Assembly (NCBI RefSeq): GCF_036499745.1
Contig: NZ_DASYDG010000041.1
Coordinates: 27,440-91,439, forward strand
Source of the DNA: Pinirhizobacter sp036499745
GTDB lineage: Bacteria; Pseudomonadota; Gammaproteobacteria; Xanthomonadales; Rhodanobacteraceae
Reading direction: 5' to 3'
Length of the DNA stretch: 64,000 nucleotides
Position numbers and translations under genes: made by a program. Positions 9,603-18,374 of this stretch are shown piece by piece. Each line of letters begins with the position of its first letter. The stretch's first letter is position 1. The notes beneath the pieces were generated by a model that ran no database searches, had not been told where the DNA came from, and saw nothing but the letters and a program-made list of their open reading frames with translations.

Positions 9603-10778
9603 TTACTTTCTCTGCGATCGTGCCCGCACTACCGCACGCACTGCACTGACTACGCTTTCAATATCGGCATCACTCATGCCGGGAGAAAGCGGCAAGCTCA
9701 CCGTCTGCCGACCCCAAGCCATGGCGTGGGGCCATCGCTCCGCCTCCCAGCCGAAAGTTTCCCGGTAGTACGGATGCTCGGCAACAGAGAGATAATGTAC
9801 GCCTGTACCGATGCGCTGCTTGTTCATCGCATCGAGAAAATCATCGCGCGCGATTCCGCAACGCTCGTGGTCCACACGAATCGTGTAGAGATGCAGCCCA
9901 TGCCGGGTATATGGAGCTGCTTCGGCAGGTAGCGTGATCGGCAGCTCTGCCAGTGCTTCATCGTATGCATGCCATATCTGCTGTCGGCGCAGCCAATGCT
10001 TCTCGACCTTGGCCAATTGGTGCAGACCAATCGCCGCCTGCATGTCCATCATGTTGTATTTGAAACCACACTCGACCACCTGGTAGTGCTTGTAGCCTGC
10101 GTCGCCGAAACGATGCCAGGCGTCCTTGCTCATGCCGTGCAAGGCCAGGATCCGCGCCCGCGCGATCTTTTCCTCATCCCGCCCCAGGATCATGCCACCC
10201 TCCCCCGTCACCACGTTCTTGGTGACGTAGAAACTGAAGCAGCCGAAGTCACCGAAGCGCCCGGCCGGCGTGCCGTGGTACTCGGTTTCAATGGCGTGGG
10301 CACAATCTTCGATAATCACCAGGCCGTGTTTTTCCGCGATAGCCACGATACGGTCCATCTCGCACGGCCGACCAGCGAAATGCACCGGCACGATGGCACG
10401 CGTGCGCGGGGTTATCGCTGCCTCGATGGCATCGGGATCGATATTCCCCGTGGTCTCGTCCACGTCGGCCAGCACCGGGGTAAGCCCCGCGTGCATGATC
10501 GCGTTCACCGTGGCGCAGAAGGTGAGCGGCGTGGTGATAACTTCGGAGCCCGGTTCCAGGCCCGCCGCCACCATGCTTACGTGCAGGGCGGCCGTGCAGG
10601 AATTGACGGCCGCCACGTGCTGTGGGCCCACACCCCGGTAGGCAGCGAAATCCGCCTCGAACCGCGCCACTCGGGGCCCGGTACCAAGCCAGCCCGAGCG
10701 CATGCAGTCGACGACTTCGGCGATTTCTTCTTCGCCGATAGCGGGGGCGCCGAAGATCAGGAAAGGTAATTCGTCCAT
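9603..10778 (-). CDS. DegT/DnrJ/EryC1-type PLP sugar aminotransferase
   Basis: 391 residues. Fold type I aminotransferase of the nucleotide-sugar family: an N-terminal segment of GAPAIGEEEI type, SGWLGTGP substrate loop, EDCAHAIE (Asp158 holds the PLP pyridine nitrogen) and FSFYVTKN with the Schiff-base Lys187. These enzymes convert 3- or 4-keto nucleotide sugars to amino sugars with glutamate as donor. The exact sugar cannot be read from the sequence; ArnB, WecE and PseC-like roles are all possible. The gene stands alone, convergent with the lipoprotein gene, with no sugar dehydratase beside it. It could feed the pilin-glycan island about 6 kb away or an LPS pathway (inference). Confidence 0.9.
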   Translation of the reverse strand: MDELPFLIFGAPAIGEEEIAEVVDCMRSGWLGTGPRVARFEADFAAYRGVGPQHVAAVNSCTAALHVSMVAAGLEPGSEVITTPLTFCATVNAIMHAGLTPVLADVDETTGNIDPDAIEAAITPRTRAIVPVHFAGRPCEMDRIVAIAEKHGLVIIEDCAHAIETEYHGTPAGRFGDFGCFSFYVTKNVVTGEGGMILGRDEEKIARARILALHGMSKDAWHRFGDAGYKHYQVVECGFKYNMMDMQAAIGLHQLAKVEKHWLRRQQIWHAYDEALAELPITLPAEAAPYTRHGLHLYTIRVDHERCGIARDDFLDAMNKQRIGTGVHYLSVAEHPYYRETFGWEAERWPHAMAWGRQTVSLPLSPGMSDADIESVVSAVRAVVRARSQRK

Positions 10779-10824
10779 GGGATGGCCGAGGGGGTCGGAA
10801 TAATTACTCTGACCCCTTTTGGCG

Positions 10825-12897
10825 CTACTCCGAATCCTTTGCTGTCCACCGCTTCAACCAAGCATTCACCGTCTCATGCCACTGCACGCTGTTCTGCGGC
10901 TTTAGCACCAAGTGGTTCTCATCCGGGAAGTGCAGCAGCTGGCTGGGGATGCCGCGACGCTGTAGCGCGTTGAAGGCACCCAGGCCCTGGGTTTCAGGGA
11001 TGCGGTAATCCTTGGCCGAGTGGACGATCAGCATCGGTACGCGCCAGTCCTTCACATGGTTGACCGGGTTGAATTTCTCGTAGTTTTCCGGGTGCTCGAA
11101 CTGCTCGCCGCCGTTTTCCTTTTCCTCAAACCACAATTCCTCGGTTTCGTAGTACATGGCACGGGCGTCGAACACACCGTCGTGGTCGACGAAGCACTTG
11201 AACGGCTGGTTCCAGTTGCCGGCCATCCAGTACACCATGTAACCGCCATAGCTGGCACCCAGGGCGCAGGCGCGGTCGCCGTCGAGGAAGGTGTACTTGG
11301 AAAGCGCCGCCGACCAGCCGGCTTTGAGGTCGTCAAGCGGCTTTCCGCCCCAGTCACCGGAGATGCTTTCGGTGAAGGCCTGGCCGTAGCCGGTGGAACC
11401 ATGGAAGTTGATGGTGACCACGGCGAAGCCCTGGCCGGCGTATGTCTGCGGATTCCAGCGATAGCTCCAGCTATCGTTCATGGCGCCCTGCGGGCCACCG
11501 TGGATGATGAAGGCTATCGGGTACTTCTTGCCCTTCTTGTAGCCGACGGGCTTGACCACATAGCCCTGCACCATCTCGTTGTTCCAGCCCTTGAAGGTGA
11601 AGAATTCGGGCTCACCCGTTTTGGCGTTCTTGATGCGCGCGGCGTTGTAATGGGTGACCTGCTTCAGGCCCTTGCCGCGGGTATCGGCGATGTAAAGGTC
11701 GGCGGGTACTTTAAGGTCGTCACGCTGCAACAGGATGCGCTTCGTTCCCAGCGCAAACCCGCCGATGGATCCCTTGTCGGTGAGTTTGGTTGCCTTGCCT
11801 GAAGCGACGTCGATGGCGAACAGCGCATGCTGGCCGTTGTCGTCGGTGGTGGTGTAGAGCGTCTTGCCGTCGGCGCTGATCTGCAGGCTGCCGGCGGAGC
11901 GATCCCAGTTCGGCGCCACTTCGCGGGCGGTGCCCGTAGACAGGTCCATAGCCATGATGCCGAAGCGGTCGGCCTCGTAGCCGGGCTCCTTCATCGCGGT
12001 GTAGTACAGCGTTTGCCCATCGTGCGACACCAACGGGTTGGCGTCCCAGGCCTGATTGGCCTGGGTCAGGTTTTTCGGTGCAGCCGAGGCATCAGCGGGC
12101 ACCTGGTAGATATCGAAGTTGGTTGACCATGGCTCGCTGGTGCCGGCGATACGCACGTCGAAGAACACCGAGCGGCCGTCGGGCGAGAACGAGAACTCAT
12201 CGTCGCTACCCTCGGGCTTGCCCGGGACGTCGCCATCGATGCCACGAGTGAGGAGCGTAGGCTCGGCGGTGGCGCCAGTGGTTGGGGCGATAAAGAGCTG
12301 CGAGCGGCGGCCGTCTTCCCAGGTGTCCCAGTGGCGCACGAACACCTTGTTATAGATGGTGCCAGAGGCCTTGTCTTTCTCTCGACCGTCCAGCTTTTCC
12401 TTGGTGCAGGAAAGGTCGGCACAGTCGGTGAACACTTCCATCGACAGCAGCACGTGGCTTCCGTCGGGGGACAGCTTGTAACTGTCGACGTCCAGCACCG
12501 TGGAGGTCACCTGGGTGGCCGCACCGGTTGCGGCAAGCGACTTGCCCTTGGTATCTACGTTTTGGCGGAAGAGTTGCGAGGTATCCCCGGCGTTGGCCAG
12601 GTAGTACACGGCCGAGCCATCCGGCGCCCAGCGCGGGGTGTTGCCCTTGTCGGAGAGCTTTACCGGCATGCCGCCCTTGTCCAGGTTCAGCAGGTAGATC
12701 GCCGTGTTGCCCTTGTTGGCCGCATAGTCGGTGGAGCGCACAGTGAAGGCGGCGAAGCGGCCATCCGGCGAAAGCTGGGGATCGCCTACTCGATCCATCA
12801 TCACCAGGTCGCGAACGGAGAACGGATGCGGGCCGTCGGCGGCCAGGGCGGGGCCGGCGACAAGCGCCAGGGCAAGCGCGGCGAACAAGGGTTTCAT
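10825..12897 (-). CDS. S9 family prolyl oligopeptidase-type peptidase, exported
   Basis: 690 residues from ATG 12897, which has GGAG five bases upstream; a GTG at 12903 is less well placed. Signal peptide about 1-20 (ends PALAA). Residues about 30-420 are a WD40-like beta-propeller (repeated LSPDG, APDGSAVYY, SFSPDGRSVFF units). The C-terminal alpha/beta hydrolase has nucleophile Ser in GASYGGYM, Asp in HSAKDYRIPE and His in PDENHLV. It is a DPP-IV/acylaminoacyl-peptidase-like serine peptidase, probably periplasmic, releasing short peptides from oligopeptides. It is divergent from a POT peptide transporter across a gap of about 130 bases, which suggests a peptide-scavenging pair. Confidence 0.93.
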   Translation of the reverse strand: MKPLFAALALALVAGPALAADGPHPFSVRDLVMMDRVGDPQLSPDGRFAAFTVRSTDYAANKGNTAIYLLNLDKGGMPVKLSDKGNTPRWAPDGSAVYYLANAGDTSQLFRQNVDTKGKSLAATGAATQVTSTVLDVDSYKLSPDGSHVLLSMEVFTDCADLSCTKEKLDGREKDKASGTIYNKVFVRHWDTWEDGRRSQLFIAPTTGATAEPTLLTRGIDGDVPGKPEGSDDEFSFSPDGRSVFFDVRIAGTSEPWSTNFDIYQVPADASAAPKNLTQANQAWDANPLVSHDGQTLYYTAMKEPGYEADRFGIMAMDLSTGTAREVAPNWDRSAGSLQISADGKTLYTTTDDNGQHALFAIDVASGKATKLTDKGSIGGFALGTKRILLQRDDLKVPADLYIADTRGKGLKQVTHYNAARIKNAKTGEPEFFTFKGWNNEMVQGYVVKPVGYKKGKKYPIAFIIHGGPQGAMNDSWSYRWNPQTYAGQGFAVVTINFHGSTGYGQAFTESISGDWGGKPLDDLKAGWSAALSKYTFLDGDRACALGASYGGYMVYWMAGNWNQPFKCFVDHDGVFDARAMYYETEELWFEEKENGGEQFEHPENYEKFNPVNHVKDWRVPMLIVHSAKDYRIPETQGLGAFNALQRRGIPSQLLHFPDENHLVLKPQNSVQWHETVNAWLKRWTAKDSE

Positions 12898-13029
12898 GGG
12901 CACTCCGTGGGCGTGACGTTCCAGGCCGTGACGGTAAGCGGCGCGCGGGCGTGGCGCAAGGGTTGTCCCCCATCAGCCCGCCGTTTCCCGGCATACTCCG
13001 GGCCGTTACCACGCGGCAGGCTCCAACGC

Positions 13030-14754
13030 ATGACCCTTGACGACGCCCCGGCTTACGATCCGGGCGAAGACCTGTTCGGCCACCCCAAGGGCCTGTACGT
13101 CTGCTTCTTTACCGAGATGTGGGAGCGGTTTTCGTTCTACGGCATGAAGGCCCTGCTGGCGCTGTACCTGATCAAGCACCATGGGTTTTCCGACGTCGAA
13201 AGCCTGACCCTGATCGGGGCGTATGGCGGCTTGGTGTATGCCACCCCGGTGCTCGGCGGGATCCTGGCTGACCGGTTTTTAGGGATGCGCAAGGCGGTGG
13301 TGCTGGGCGGCGTGTTGCTTTGCCTGGGTCACCTGGGTATGGCGGTGGAGGGCCATCAGGCCACGATGGGCGCCGATGGCGTGGTGCATCGGGACCTCTT
13401 TGCGCTGGGCGTTTTCTATCTTTCGCTGGCATTGATCATCAGCGGCGTGGGGTTCTTGAAGCCCAATATCTCTACCGTGGTGGGCAAGCTTTACCCAGAG
13501 AACGATCCCCGGCTAGATTCGGGCTTTACCTTGTTTTATGCCGGTATCAACGTGGGCGCGCTGTTCTCGGCGATCATCTGCGGTTACCTGGGTGAAGCCT
13601 ATGGGTGGAGCTACGGCTTCGGCGCGGCGGGCATCGGCATGCTGGCGGGGCTAGCGGTATTCGTCACCGGGCAACGGCACCTGCAGGGGCATGCCGAGCC
13701 GCCCAGCATGGAGCGGCTGAAGCGACGGGTGCTGGGGCCAATCAATGCCGAGTGGGCGATTTATCTGGGCGCGGCTTTTGCGCTACCGGTGCTTTGGGGG
13801 CTGATGCAGTTGGGCAATGCCGTGCTGTGGCTGCAGCTGGCGACCATGGCCGGCTGGCTGGGATGGCTTGCCTGGTACGTGACCGTGCGCTGCGACAAGG
13901 TGCAGCGTCACCGCATGCTGGCTTGCGTATTCTTTGTGGCGGTATGCCTGCTGTTTTTCTCTCTATATGAGCAGACCTACGGCTCGTGGGTGCTGTTCAA
14001 CGACCGGATGCTGGGCAAGGATTTGTTTCCCTCGATGGTGATCCGCGAGGGTCACCCTGTGCCGTGGTCGATCATCCCGCTGATTGCCAGCCCGTTCGTG
14101 GTGGGCGCTGCCCTGGCGATGAAATCCAAGCGGCTGCGCAAGTTGCTGCTGGGTGGTCTTACCGTGGTGGGCACTGTGCTGATCCTGCGCGACTGCGTGG
14201 TGCTGCCGCAGACGGCGAGTTCGCTTACCTACCTGGGTGCGTTTTTCATTGTGCTGATTTCCCCGTTTTTTGCCTGGCTATGGCCGGCGCTGGAACGACG
14301 AGGCTGGAACCCCAGCAAGGCGAACAAAAGTGCCATCGGTTTGGCTTTTGCGGGGCTGGCCTTCCTGCCGCTGGCTATGGGCAATGCCACGGTAACCGCA
14401 ACATCGCTGGGTAGCGTGTGGTGGATCGTACTGGCTTATTTCCTGATCGAGGTGGGCGAGGTGGCCTTGGCGCCTATCGGTCTGGCGGCGGTGGCGGAGC
14501 TTTCCGTGCCGCAGGTAGTGGGGTTGATGATGGGTGCCTGGTGGCTGGGGACGTCGCTATCCGAGCAGGTGGCTTCGATCTTTGGGAAATGGGCGGCGCT
14601 GGATATTCCGCTGGATGGGAAGATTGATTTTGCGGTGGCTAGTGCGAAGTATGGGGAGTTGTTTGACAAGATGGTTTGGGTGGGATTTGGGGCGGCGGTG
14701 TTGGCCTTGGTGGTAGCGCCGTTGATCAAGCGCTGGATGCACGGAGCCCGGTAA
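13030..14754 (+). CDS. POT/PTR2 family proton-coupled di/tripeptide transporter
   Basis: 574 residues. The start at 13030 gives the family N-terminus (short acidic leader, then GHPKGLYVCFFTEMWERFSF). The ExxERFxxYG proton-coupling motif is at about residues 31-39, followed by 12-14 hydrophobic helices. The second POT signature is recognisable as FTLFYAGINVGA. A longer reading frame extends about 700 bases upstream but is antisense to the S9 peptidase gene and looks non-coding. The protein sits in the inner membrane and imports di- and tripeptides; the neighbouring secreted S9 peptidase could supply them. A GCCGGCT/AGCCGGC inverted repeat at 14778-14816 after the stop may form a weak 3' hairpin. 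Confidence 0.94.
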   Translation: MTLDDAPAYDPGEDLFGHPKGLYVCFFTEMWERFSFYGMKALLALYLIKHHGFSDVESLTLIGAYGGLVYATPVLGGILADRFLGMRKAVVLGGVLLCLGHLGMAVEGHQATMGADGVVHRDLFALGVFYLSLALIISGVGFLKPNISTVVGKLYPENDPRLDSGFTLFYAGINVGALFSAIICGYLGEAYGWSYGFGAAGIGMLAGLAVFVTGQRHLQGHAEPPSMERLKRRVLGPINAEWAIYLGAAFALPVLWGLMQLGNAVLWLQLATMAGWLGWLAWYVTVRCDKVQRHRMLACVFFVAVCLLFFSLYEQTYGSWVLFNDRMLGKDLFPSMVIREGHPVPWSIIPLIASPFVVGAALAMKSKRLRKLLLGGLTVVGTVLILRDCVVLPQTASSLTYLGAFFIVLISPFFAWLWPALERRGWNPSKANKSAIGLAFAGLAFLPLAMGNATVTATSLGSVWWIVLAYFLIEVGEVALAPIGLAAVAELSVPQVVGLMMGAWWLGTSLSEQVASIFGKWAALDIPLDGKIDFAVASAKYGELFDKMVWVGFGAAVLALVVAPLIKRWMHGAR

Positions 14755-14873
14755 CCTTTAGGCGGCGTCAATCATCCGCCGGCTCTGCTGACGCTGTCAC
14801 GGTTTTCACAGCCGGCTTATTGACCAGCGCTCATCTGGTATGGATCCTGCTATTCCTGCATGAGGCGGTAGTT

Positions 14874-14889
14874 TGGTACGAAACATGCC
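14874..14889 (+). promoter_or_regulatory. Sigma-54-like -24/-12 element before first pilin
   Basis: TGGTACG-N4-ATGCC keeps the essential GG (-24) and GC (-12) at the right spacing against consensus TGGCACG-N4-TTGCA, with mismatches at other positions. It would give an mRNA with about 25 untranslated bases before the pilin ATG. Pilin genes are classic RpoN/PilR targets. Confidence 0.5.
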
Positions 14890-14923
14890 AAGCGGAAACG
14901 ATGTCCATACAGGGGAGCTTGCC

Positions 14924-15364
14924 ATGTTGCCACAGCGAGCCGGTCGCGGTTTTACGCTGATCGAGTTGATGATCGTGGTTGCGATCATTGCCATACTAGC
15001 CGCCATCGCCATACCGGCGTATCAGGATTACCTGATTCGCTCACAGGTAAGCGAGGGCATCAGCCTGGCTACTGGGGCCAAGACAGCAGTGTGGGATTTT
15101 GTTGCAAATACGGGGCGGTATCCGCATGGCAATGAATCCGCCGGGCTCGCCCAAGCGGGCTCAATCAACGGTAGCTACGCATCCAATCTGGTGGTGACGG
15201 ACGGACTTATTTCTGTCGATTTCACCGGACCGAAGGCAAACGCGAACGTACAGGGCGGATCGATACTCCTCTCACCCATAACCAATGCAGGCAGCATTAT
15301 TTGGAAGTGCGGCGGCAGAAGTATGCCGAGTAAATATCTTCCCTCGTTTTGCCGCCCAGCCTGA
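14924..15364 (+). CDS. Type IV pilin (PilA-like), first of a tandem pair
   Basis: 146 residues from ATG 14924, which has AGGGGA seven bases upstream; an earlier in-frame start would break the class III leader. Short leader MLPQRAGRG, PilD cleavage before Phe, then the standard N-methylated hydrophobic helix with Glu5 of the mature protein (FTLIELMIVVAII). The first 50 mature residues nearly match the next gene. The globular part differs, and a C-terminal Cys pair (WKCGG...SFCRPA) can form the D-loop disulphide. It is an assembly subunit or alternative pilin; which of the two is major is not shown by sequence, though the longer upstream region and strong terminator of the second suggest that one. 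Confidence 0.93.
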   Translation: MLPQRAGRGFTLIELMIVVAIIAILAAIAIPAYQDYLIRSQVSEGISLATGAKTAVWDFVANTGRYPHGNESAGLAQAGSINGSYASNLVVTDGLISVDFTGPKANANVQGGSILLSPITNAGSIIWKCGGRSMPSKYLPSFCRPA

Positions 15365-15512
15365 CATTGCACGTCACTTTGTGACGCGATTGGGCATTGC
15401 TGTATTGTAGAGCAACAACTCGCAGATCCAACATTCCATAGCAGACTCTGCAGACGTGACTGGACACACATTCCTGGCGTCGAGAGATGTGAGGAAATAG
15501 CGCCGCCTAGGC

Positions 15513-15528
15513 TGGCACGTTACATGCA
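15513..15528 (+). promoter_or_regulatory. Sigma-54 -24/-12 promoter of pilA
   Basis: TGGCACG-TTAC-ATGCA matches the RpoN consensus TGGCACG-N4-TTGCA at all but one position. Transcription would start near 15540, leaving about 125 untranslated bases before the pilA ATG. That leader contains CCCGGA/TCCGGG inverted-repeat arms. The remaining intergenic sequence after the first pilin holds only small hairpins (for example CGTCAC-TTT-GTGACG at 15372-15386). Confidence 0.75.
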
Positions 15529-15666
15529 CCGCCTCGGCCGAGCTTCCTGGTCGTTCCTGACAAGTGAAGGGAGGGGCCCCGGACCCACCTAGGGGATCCG
15601 GGACTAGGGCTCAGGGGGCATCACTTTAATCTTCCGGTTAGCTAACCAGATATCCAAGGAATCACC

Positions 15667-16134
15667 ATGAAGACTGTGCAGAAAGGCTTCACGCTCATCG
15701 AACTGATGATCGTGGTTGCAATCATCGCCATCCTGGCTGCCATTGCCATCCCGGCCTATCAGGACTACACCATCCGCTCGCAGGTTTCGGAAGGTCTGTC
15801 GCTGGCTGACGGCGCCAAGACGGCCGTTGCCGAGTTCTATACCAACAAGGGTGACTTGACCAATTCCGGCGGTAACGCCTCGGTCGGCCTGGCCAAGAAC
15901 TCCTCTATCGGCGGTAGCTACGTTGGTAGTCTTAACGTTGAAACGACCGGCGTGATCACGATCAACTACGGTGCCGGCAGCAATGGCTTGGGCGCGAAAG
16001 CCAATAAGAACCTCTCGAGCAAAGCTCTTTTGCTGTCGCCGATCACAAAGACGGGCGCTATCGCCTGGACATGCAAGCCTGCTGCTACCGCCGGTGTCGA
16101 TGGCAAGTACCTGCCGTCATCCTGCCGCAAGTAA
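15667..16134 (+). CDS. pilA: Type IV pilin PilA (probable major pilin)
   Basis: 155 residues; AAGGA lies six bases before the ATG. Leader MKTVQKG, then the class IVa prepilin helix starting FTLIELMIVV with Glu at mature position 5. The globular domain is rich in Gly, Asn, Ser and Thr. It ends with a D-loop between Cys residues of WTCKPAATAG and LPSSCRK. The mature N-terminus is processed by the prepilin peptidase encoded in this window. Several Ser/Thr positions could be glycan acceptors, and the downstream block encodes glycan-transfer proteins (inference). The gene is bracketed by a sigma-54 promoter and a strong terminator, so it is probably expressed as a short abundant mRNA. Confidence 0.96.
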   Translation: MKTVQKGFTLIELMIVVAIIAILAAIAIPAYQDYTIRSQVSEGLSLADGAKTAVAEFYTNKGDLTNSGGNASVGLAKNSSIGGSYVGSLNVETTGVITINYGAGSNGLGAKANKNLSSKALLLSPITKTGAIAWTCKPAATAGVDGKYLPSSCRK

Positions 16135-16176
16135 GGGCTGATCCTGATTTAGGGTTTTTTGTTGAAGTACGGAAAA

Positions 16177-16203
16177 GGGCCGCTCTATGCGGCCCTTTTT
16201 TTT
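16177..16203 (+). terminator. Rho-independent terminator of pilA
   Basis: GGGCCGC (16177-16183), loop TCTAT, GCGGCCC (16189-16195), then eight T residues. An A-run precedes the stem, so it may work in both directions. It separates pilA from the glycan genes. Between it and the next start (about 135 bases) no clear promoter was recognised. Confidence 0.93.
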
Positions 16204-16340
16204 GGAATTTGTAGACAAAGTAACGCGTATCACATGGGTGTCGGCGTTGATTGTCGGTATAGTGAACGTGTTTACGCACGCTTATTGATTCAATAGCTCT
16301 CCTTCTATTTGACGCATCACCTCAAAGGCCGGCGGCTAAC

Positions 16341-18374
16341 GTGAAGTATTTTGCACGACTTGTCCAGCATCACTTTTTCGAGGCTGGACTGGCCGCAGCA
16401 CTGTTGCTGAGTCTGGTATATCTCCCAGGGCTCCATGGCCCTTTCCTGTTCGATGATTTTGCCAACCTCCCTTCCCTCGGAGCCGAAGGGAGGGTGGACA
16501 ACGCCGCTAGCTTCGCTCGCTATATAACGTCAGGAAACGCAGATCCCACGGGTAGACCATTAGCGGTCCTCAGCTTTCTAATTGACGCTAACGACTGGCC
16601 AGCAGACCCATTCGATTTCAAGCGCACCAATCTGCTCCTCCACATGCTGAATGGGATGCTGCTGGCAATTTTGCTGAGGCGTCTGGGGACGGCTCTTGCC
16701 CCCACGACAATCCAAACCCAAAAAAACTGGCGTATCGACTTTGCTGCGCTATTGGGTGCCGCACTTTGGCTTCTGCACCCTTTATTCGTCTCGACGACAA
16801 TGTATGTCGTCCAACGAGAAGCAATGATCCCCGCTATGACGACACTGGCCGGGCTATTGCTATGGACTTTCGCGCGAAAACAGTTCATCGCCGGAAACAC
16901 ATCGAACGCGACTTTGTTGGTTATTGGATTTGGCGCAGCTACCGCGCTCGGCGTCATGGCCAAGGCGAATGGCGCTCTACTACCAACTTTCATGCTCGTA
17001 ATGGAATACGTGATATTTCGATGCGACACCGAAACACGACGAACACGAGGTCACCACCTAGCAATTGTTATAGCAGGATGGATTCCCACATTTTGCGTCG
17101 TTGCTTATCTTGTAATGGCAGGCATCAATGCACATGTTCACGGAACCGGGCCACGACCCTGGAGCATCGGCGAGCGACTCTTGACCGAACCACGCGTGCT
17201 GTGGACCTACCTGCGATTACTCTGGCTTCCCAGACCCTATAGTCCGGGGGTCTTCAACGACCAAGTCGTCATCTCCACTTCGCTATTCCATCCAGCTTCA
17301 ACGTCGGTGGCGATTGCGGCGCTAGCTGCACTAGCGGCCATCGCATTGGGCTGTAGAAATCGCTTTCCAGCAGTCGCCGCTGCCATAGTGTTTTTTCTAG
17401 TGGGTCACCTCATTGAATCAACCACAATCCCGCTGGAACTGTACTACGAGCACAGGAACTACGTGCCAGCCCTTCTAATGTTCTGGCCATTGGGGCAATG
17501 GTTGGCTGGTGATTGGCAAAGGAAAGATGCTGCTTCAGCTTCAGATGCGACGAGAAGAACACAATGGCTCAAACCCATGATTGCGGGAATACTCGTGCTA
17601 CTTCTCGCATCGCTTACATTCTCGAATGCAACACTATGGGGCAATGAAAAAGAGCAGGGCATGGTTTGGGCTCGCATTAACCCTGGATCAATGCGAGCTC
17701 AGGCAAATGCTGCTCAAGCGGAAGTTCAGCAAGGGAATCCAGAAGCCGCGATAAGACGCCTACGCCCTCTTCTACTCGCCCAACCAGATCAAGTGCAGAT
17801 CGCTTTCAATTTGCTCGGCGCCGAGTGCGCTCTCGGAACAGCCAACACTTCCACGTTGGCAGACGCGGCGCACGCCTTGCAGGTCACTCGCGACCCCGGG
17901 ACACTGCTTAGCTCTTGGTTCACCCGAGCTATCGACTCGGCCACACGCGGCGAATGCGCAAACTTGAACATGATGGCCTTAAAGACGCTTGTTTCTTCGG
18001 GATTGCGCAACCCCTACCTCCCTTCCGGGCGACAACAGGATCTGGTCCACATGCAGGGCATGATCGCGTTGCAGCAAGGTAACGTCGCCGCGGCACTGAC
18101 TTATTTCAATCAGGCGCTGTTGTTACAAATACGTCCAGCAGTGGCACTGGAACAGGCGGCAACACTTGGGGCTTATGGGCATCCTCGGGAAGGGCTTGAA
18201 CATCTTGCCGTATTTGAATCCGTCAAAACCCGGGTTGAAAAGCCTGGGTTCGGTATGCCTGCGGTGCATGCGTGGGTTCTGGGCCGTCAGCACTATTGGG
18301 AGAACGAGTCAGCCCAATTGAGCGCTACCCTTGTCGCCGACCTCGCGAAGAAAAACCAACAGGTACTGCATTGA
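16341..18374 (+). CDS. GT-C-like membrane glycosyltransferase/OTase candidate with TPR-like tail (A)
   Basis: 677 residues from a GTG start with only a weak ribosome site. About ten transmembrane helices cover residues 15-440. The loop after TM1 carries an Asp pair (GPFLFDDFAN, D38-D39), as expected for the catalytic carboxylates of GT-C enzymes. Other marked motifs are YVVQRE (about 155) and LELYYEHRNY (365-374). Residues about 455-660 are soluble and Ala-rich with TPR-like helices. The same layout is shared with the next gene, so the two are paralogues. No close named relative is recalled with certainty; TMTC-type or TfpW-type transferases are the nearest models. Position right behind pilA suggests transfer or polymerisation of glycan onto pilin (inference). 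Base composition is lower in GC than the pil genes. Confidence 0.75.
   Translation: MKYFARLVQHHFFEAGLAAALLLSLVYLPGLHGPFLFDDFANLPSLGAEGRVDNAASFARYITSGNADPTGRPLAVLSFLIDANDWPADPFDFKRTNLLLHMLNGMLLAILLRRLGTALAPTTIQTQKNWRIDFAALLGAALWLLHPLFVSTTMYVVQREAMIPAMTTLAGLLLWTFARKQFIAGNTSNATLLVIGFGAATALGVMAKANGALLPTFMLVMEYVIFRCDTETRRTRGHHLAIVIAGWIPTFCVVAYLVMAGINAHVHGTGPRPWSIGERLLTEPRVLWTYLRLLWLPRPYSPGVFNDQVVISTSLFHPASTSVAIAALAALAAIALGCRNRFPAVAAAIVFFLVGHLIESTTIPLELYYEHRNYVPALLMFWPLGQWLAGDWQRKDAASASDATRRTQWLKPMIAGILVLLLASLTFSNATLWGNEKEQGMVWARINPGSMRAQANAAQAEVQQGNPEAAIRRLRPLLLAQPDQVQIAFNLLGAECALGTANTSTLADAAHALQVTRDPGTLLSSWFTRAIDSATRGECANLNMMALKTLVSSGLRNPYLPSGRQQDLVHMQGMIALQQGNVAAALTYFNQALLLQIRPAVALEQAATLGAYGHPREGLEHLAVFESVKTRVEKPGFGMPAVHAWVLGRQHYWENESAQLSATLVADLAKKNQQVLH

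Noticed and set aside
12331..13029. N-terminal extension of the POT transporter frame
   Set aside because: It is antisense to the S9 peptidase gene; the POT family N-terminus begins at 13030.
18272..18370. Longer GTG start for the second GT-C-like gene
   Set aside because: Would overlap gene A by about 100 bases and add a polar leader before TM1; TTG 18371 fits coupling.
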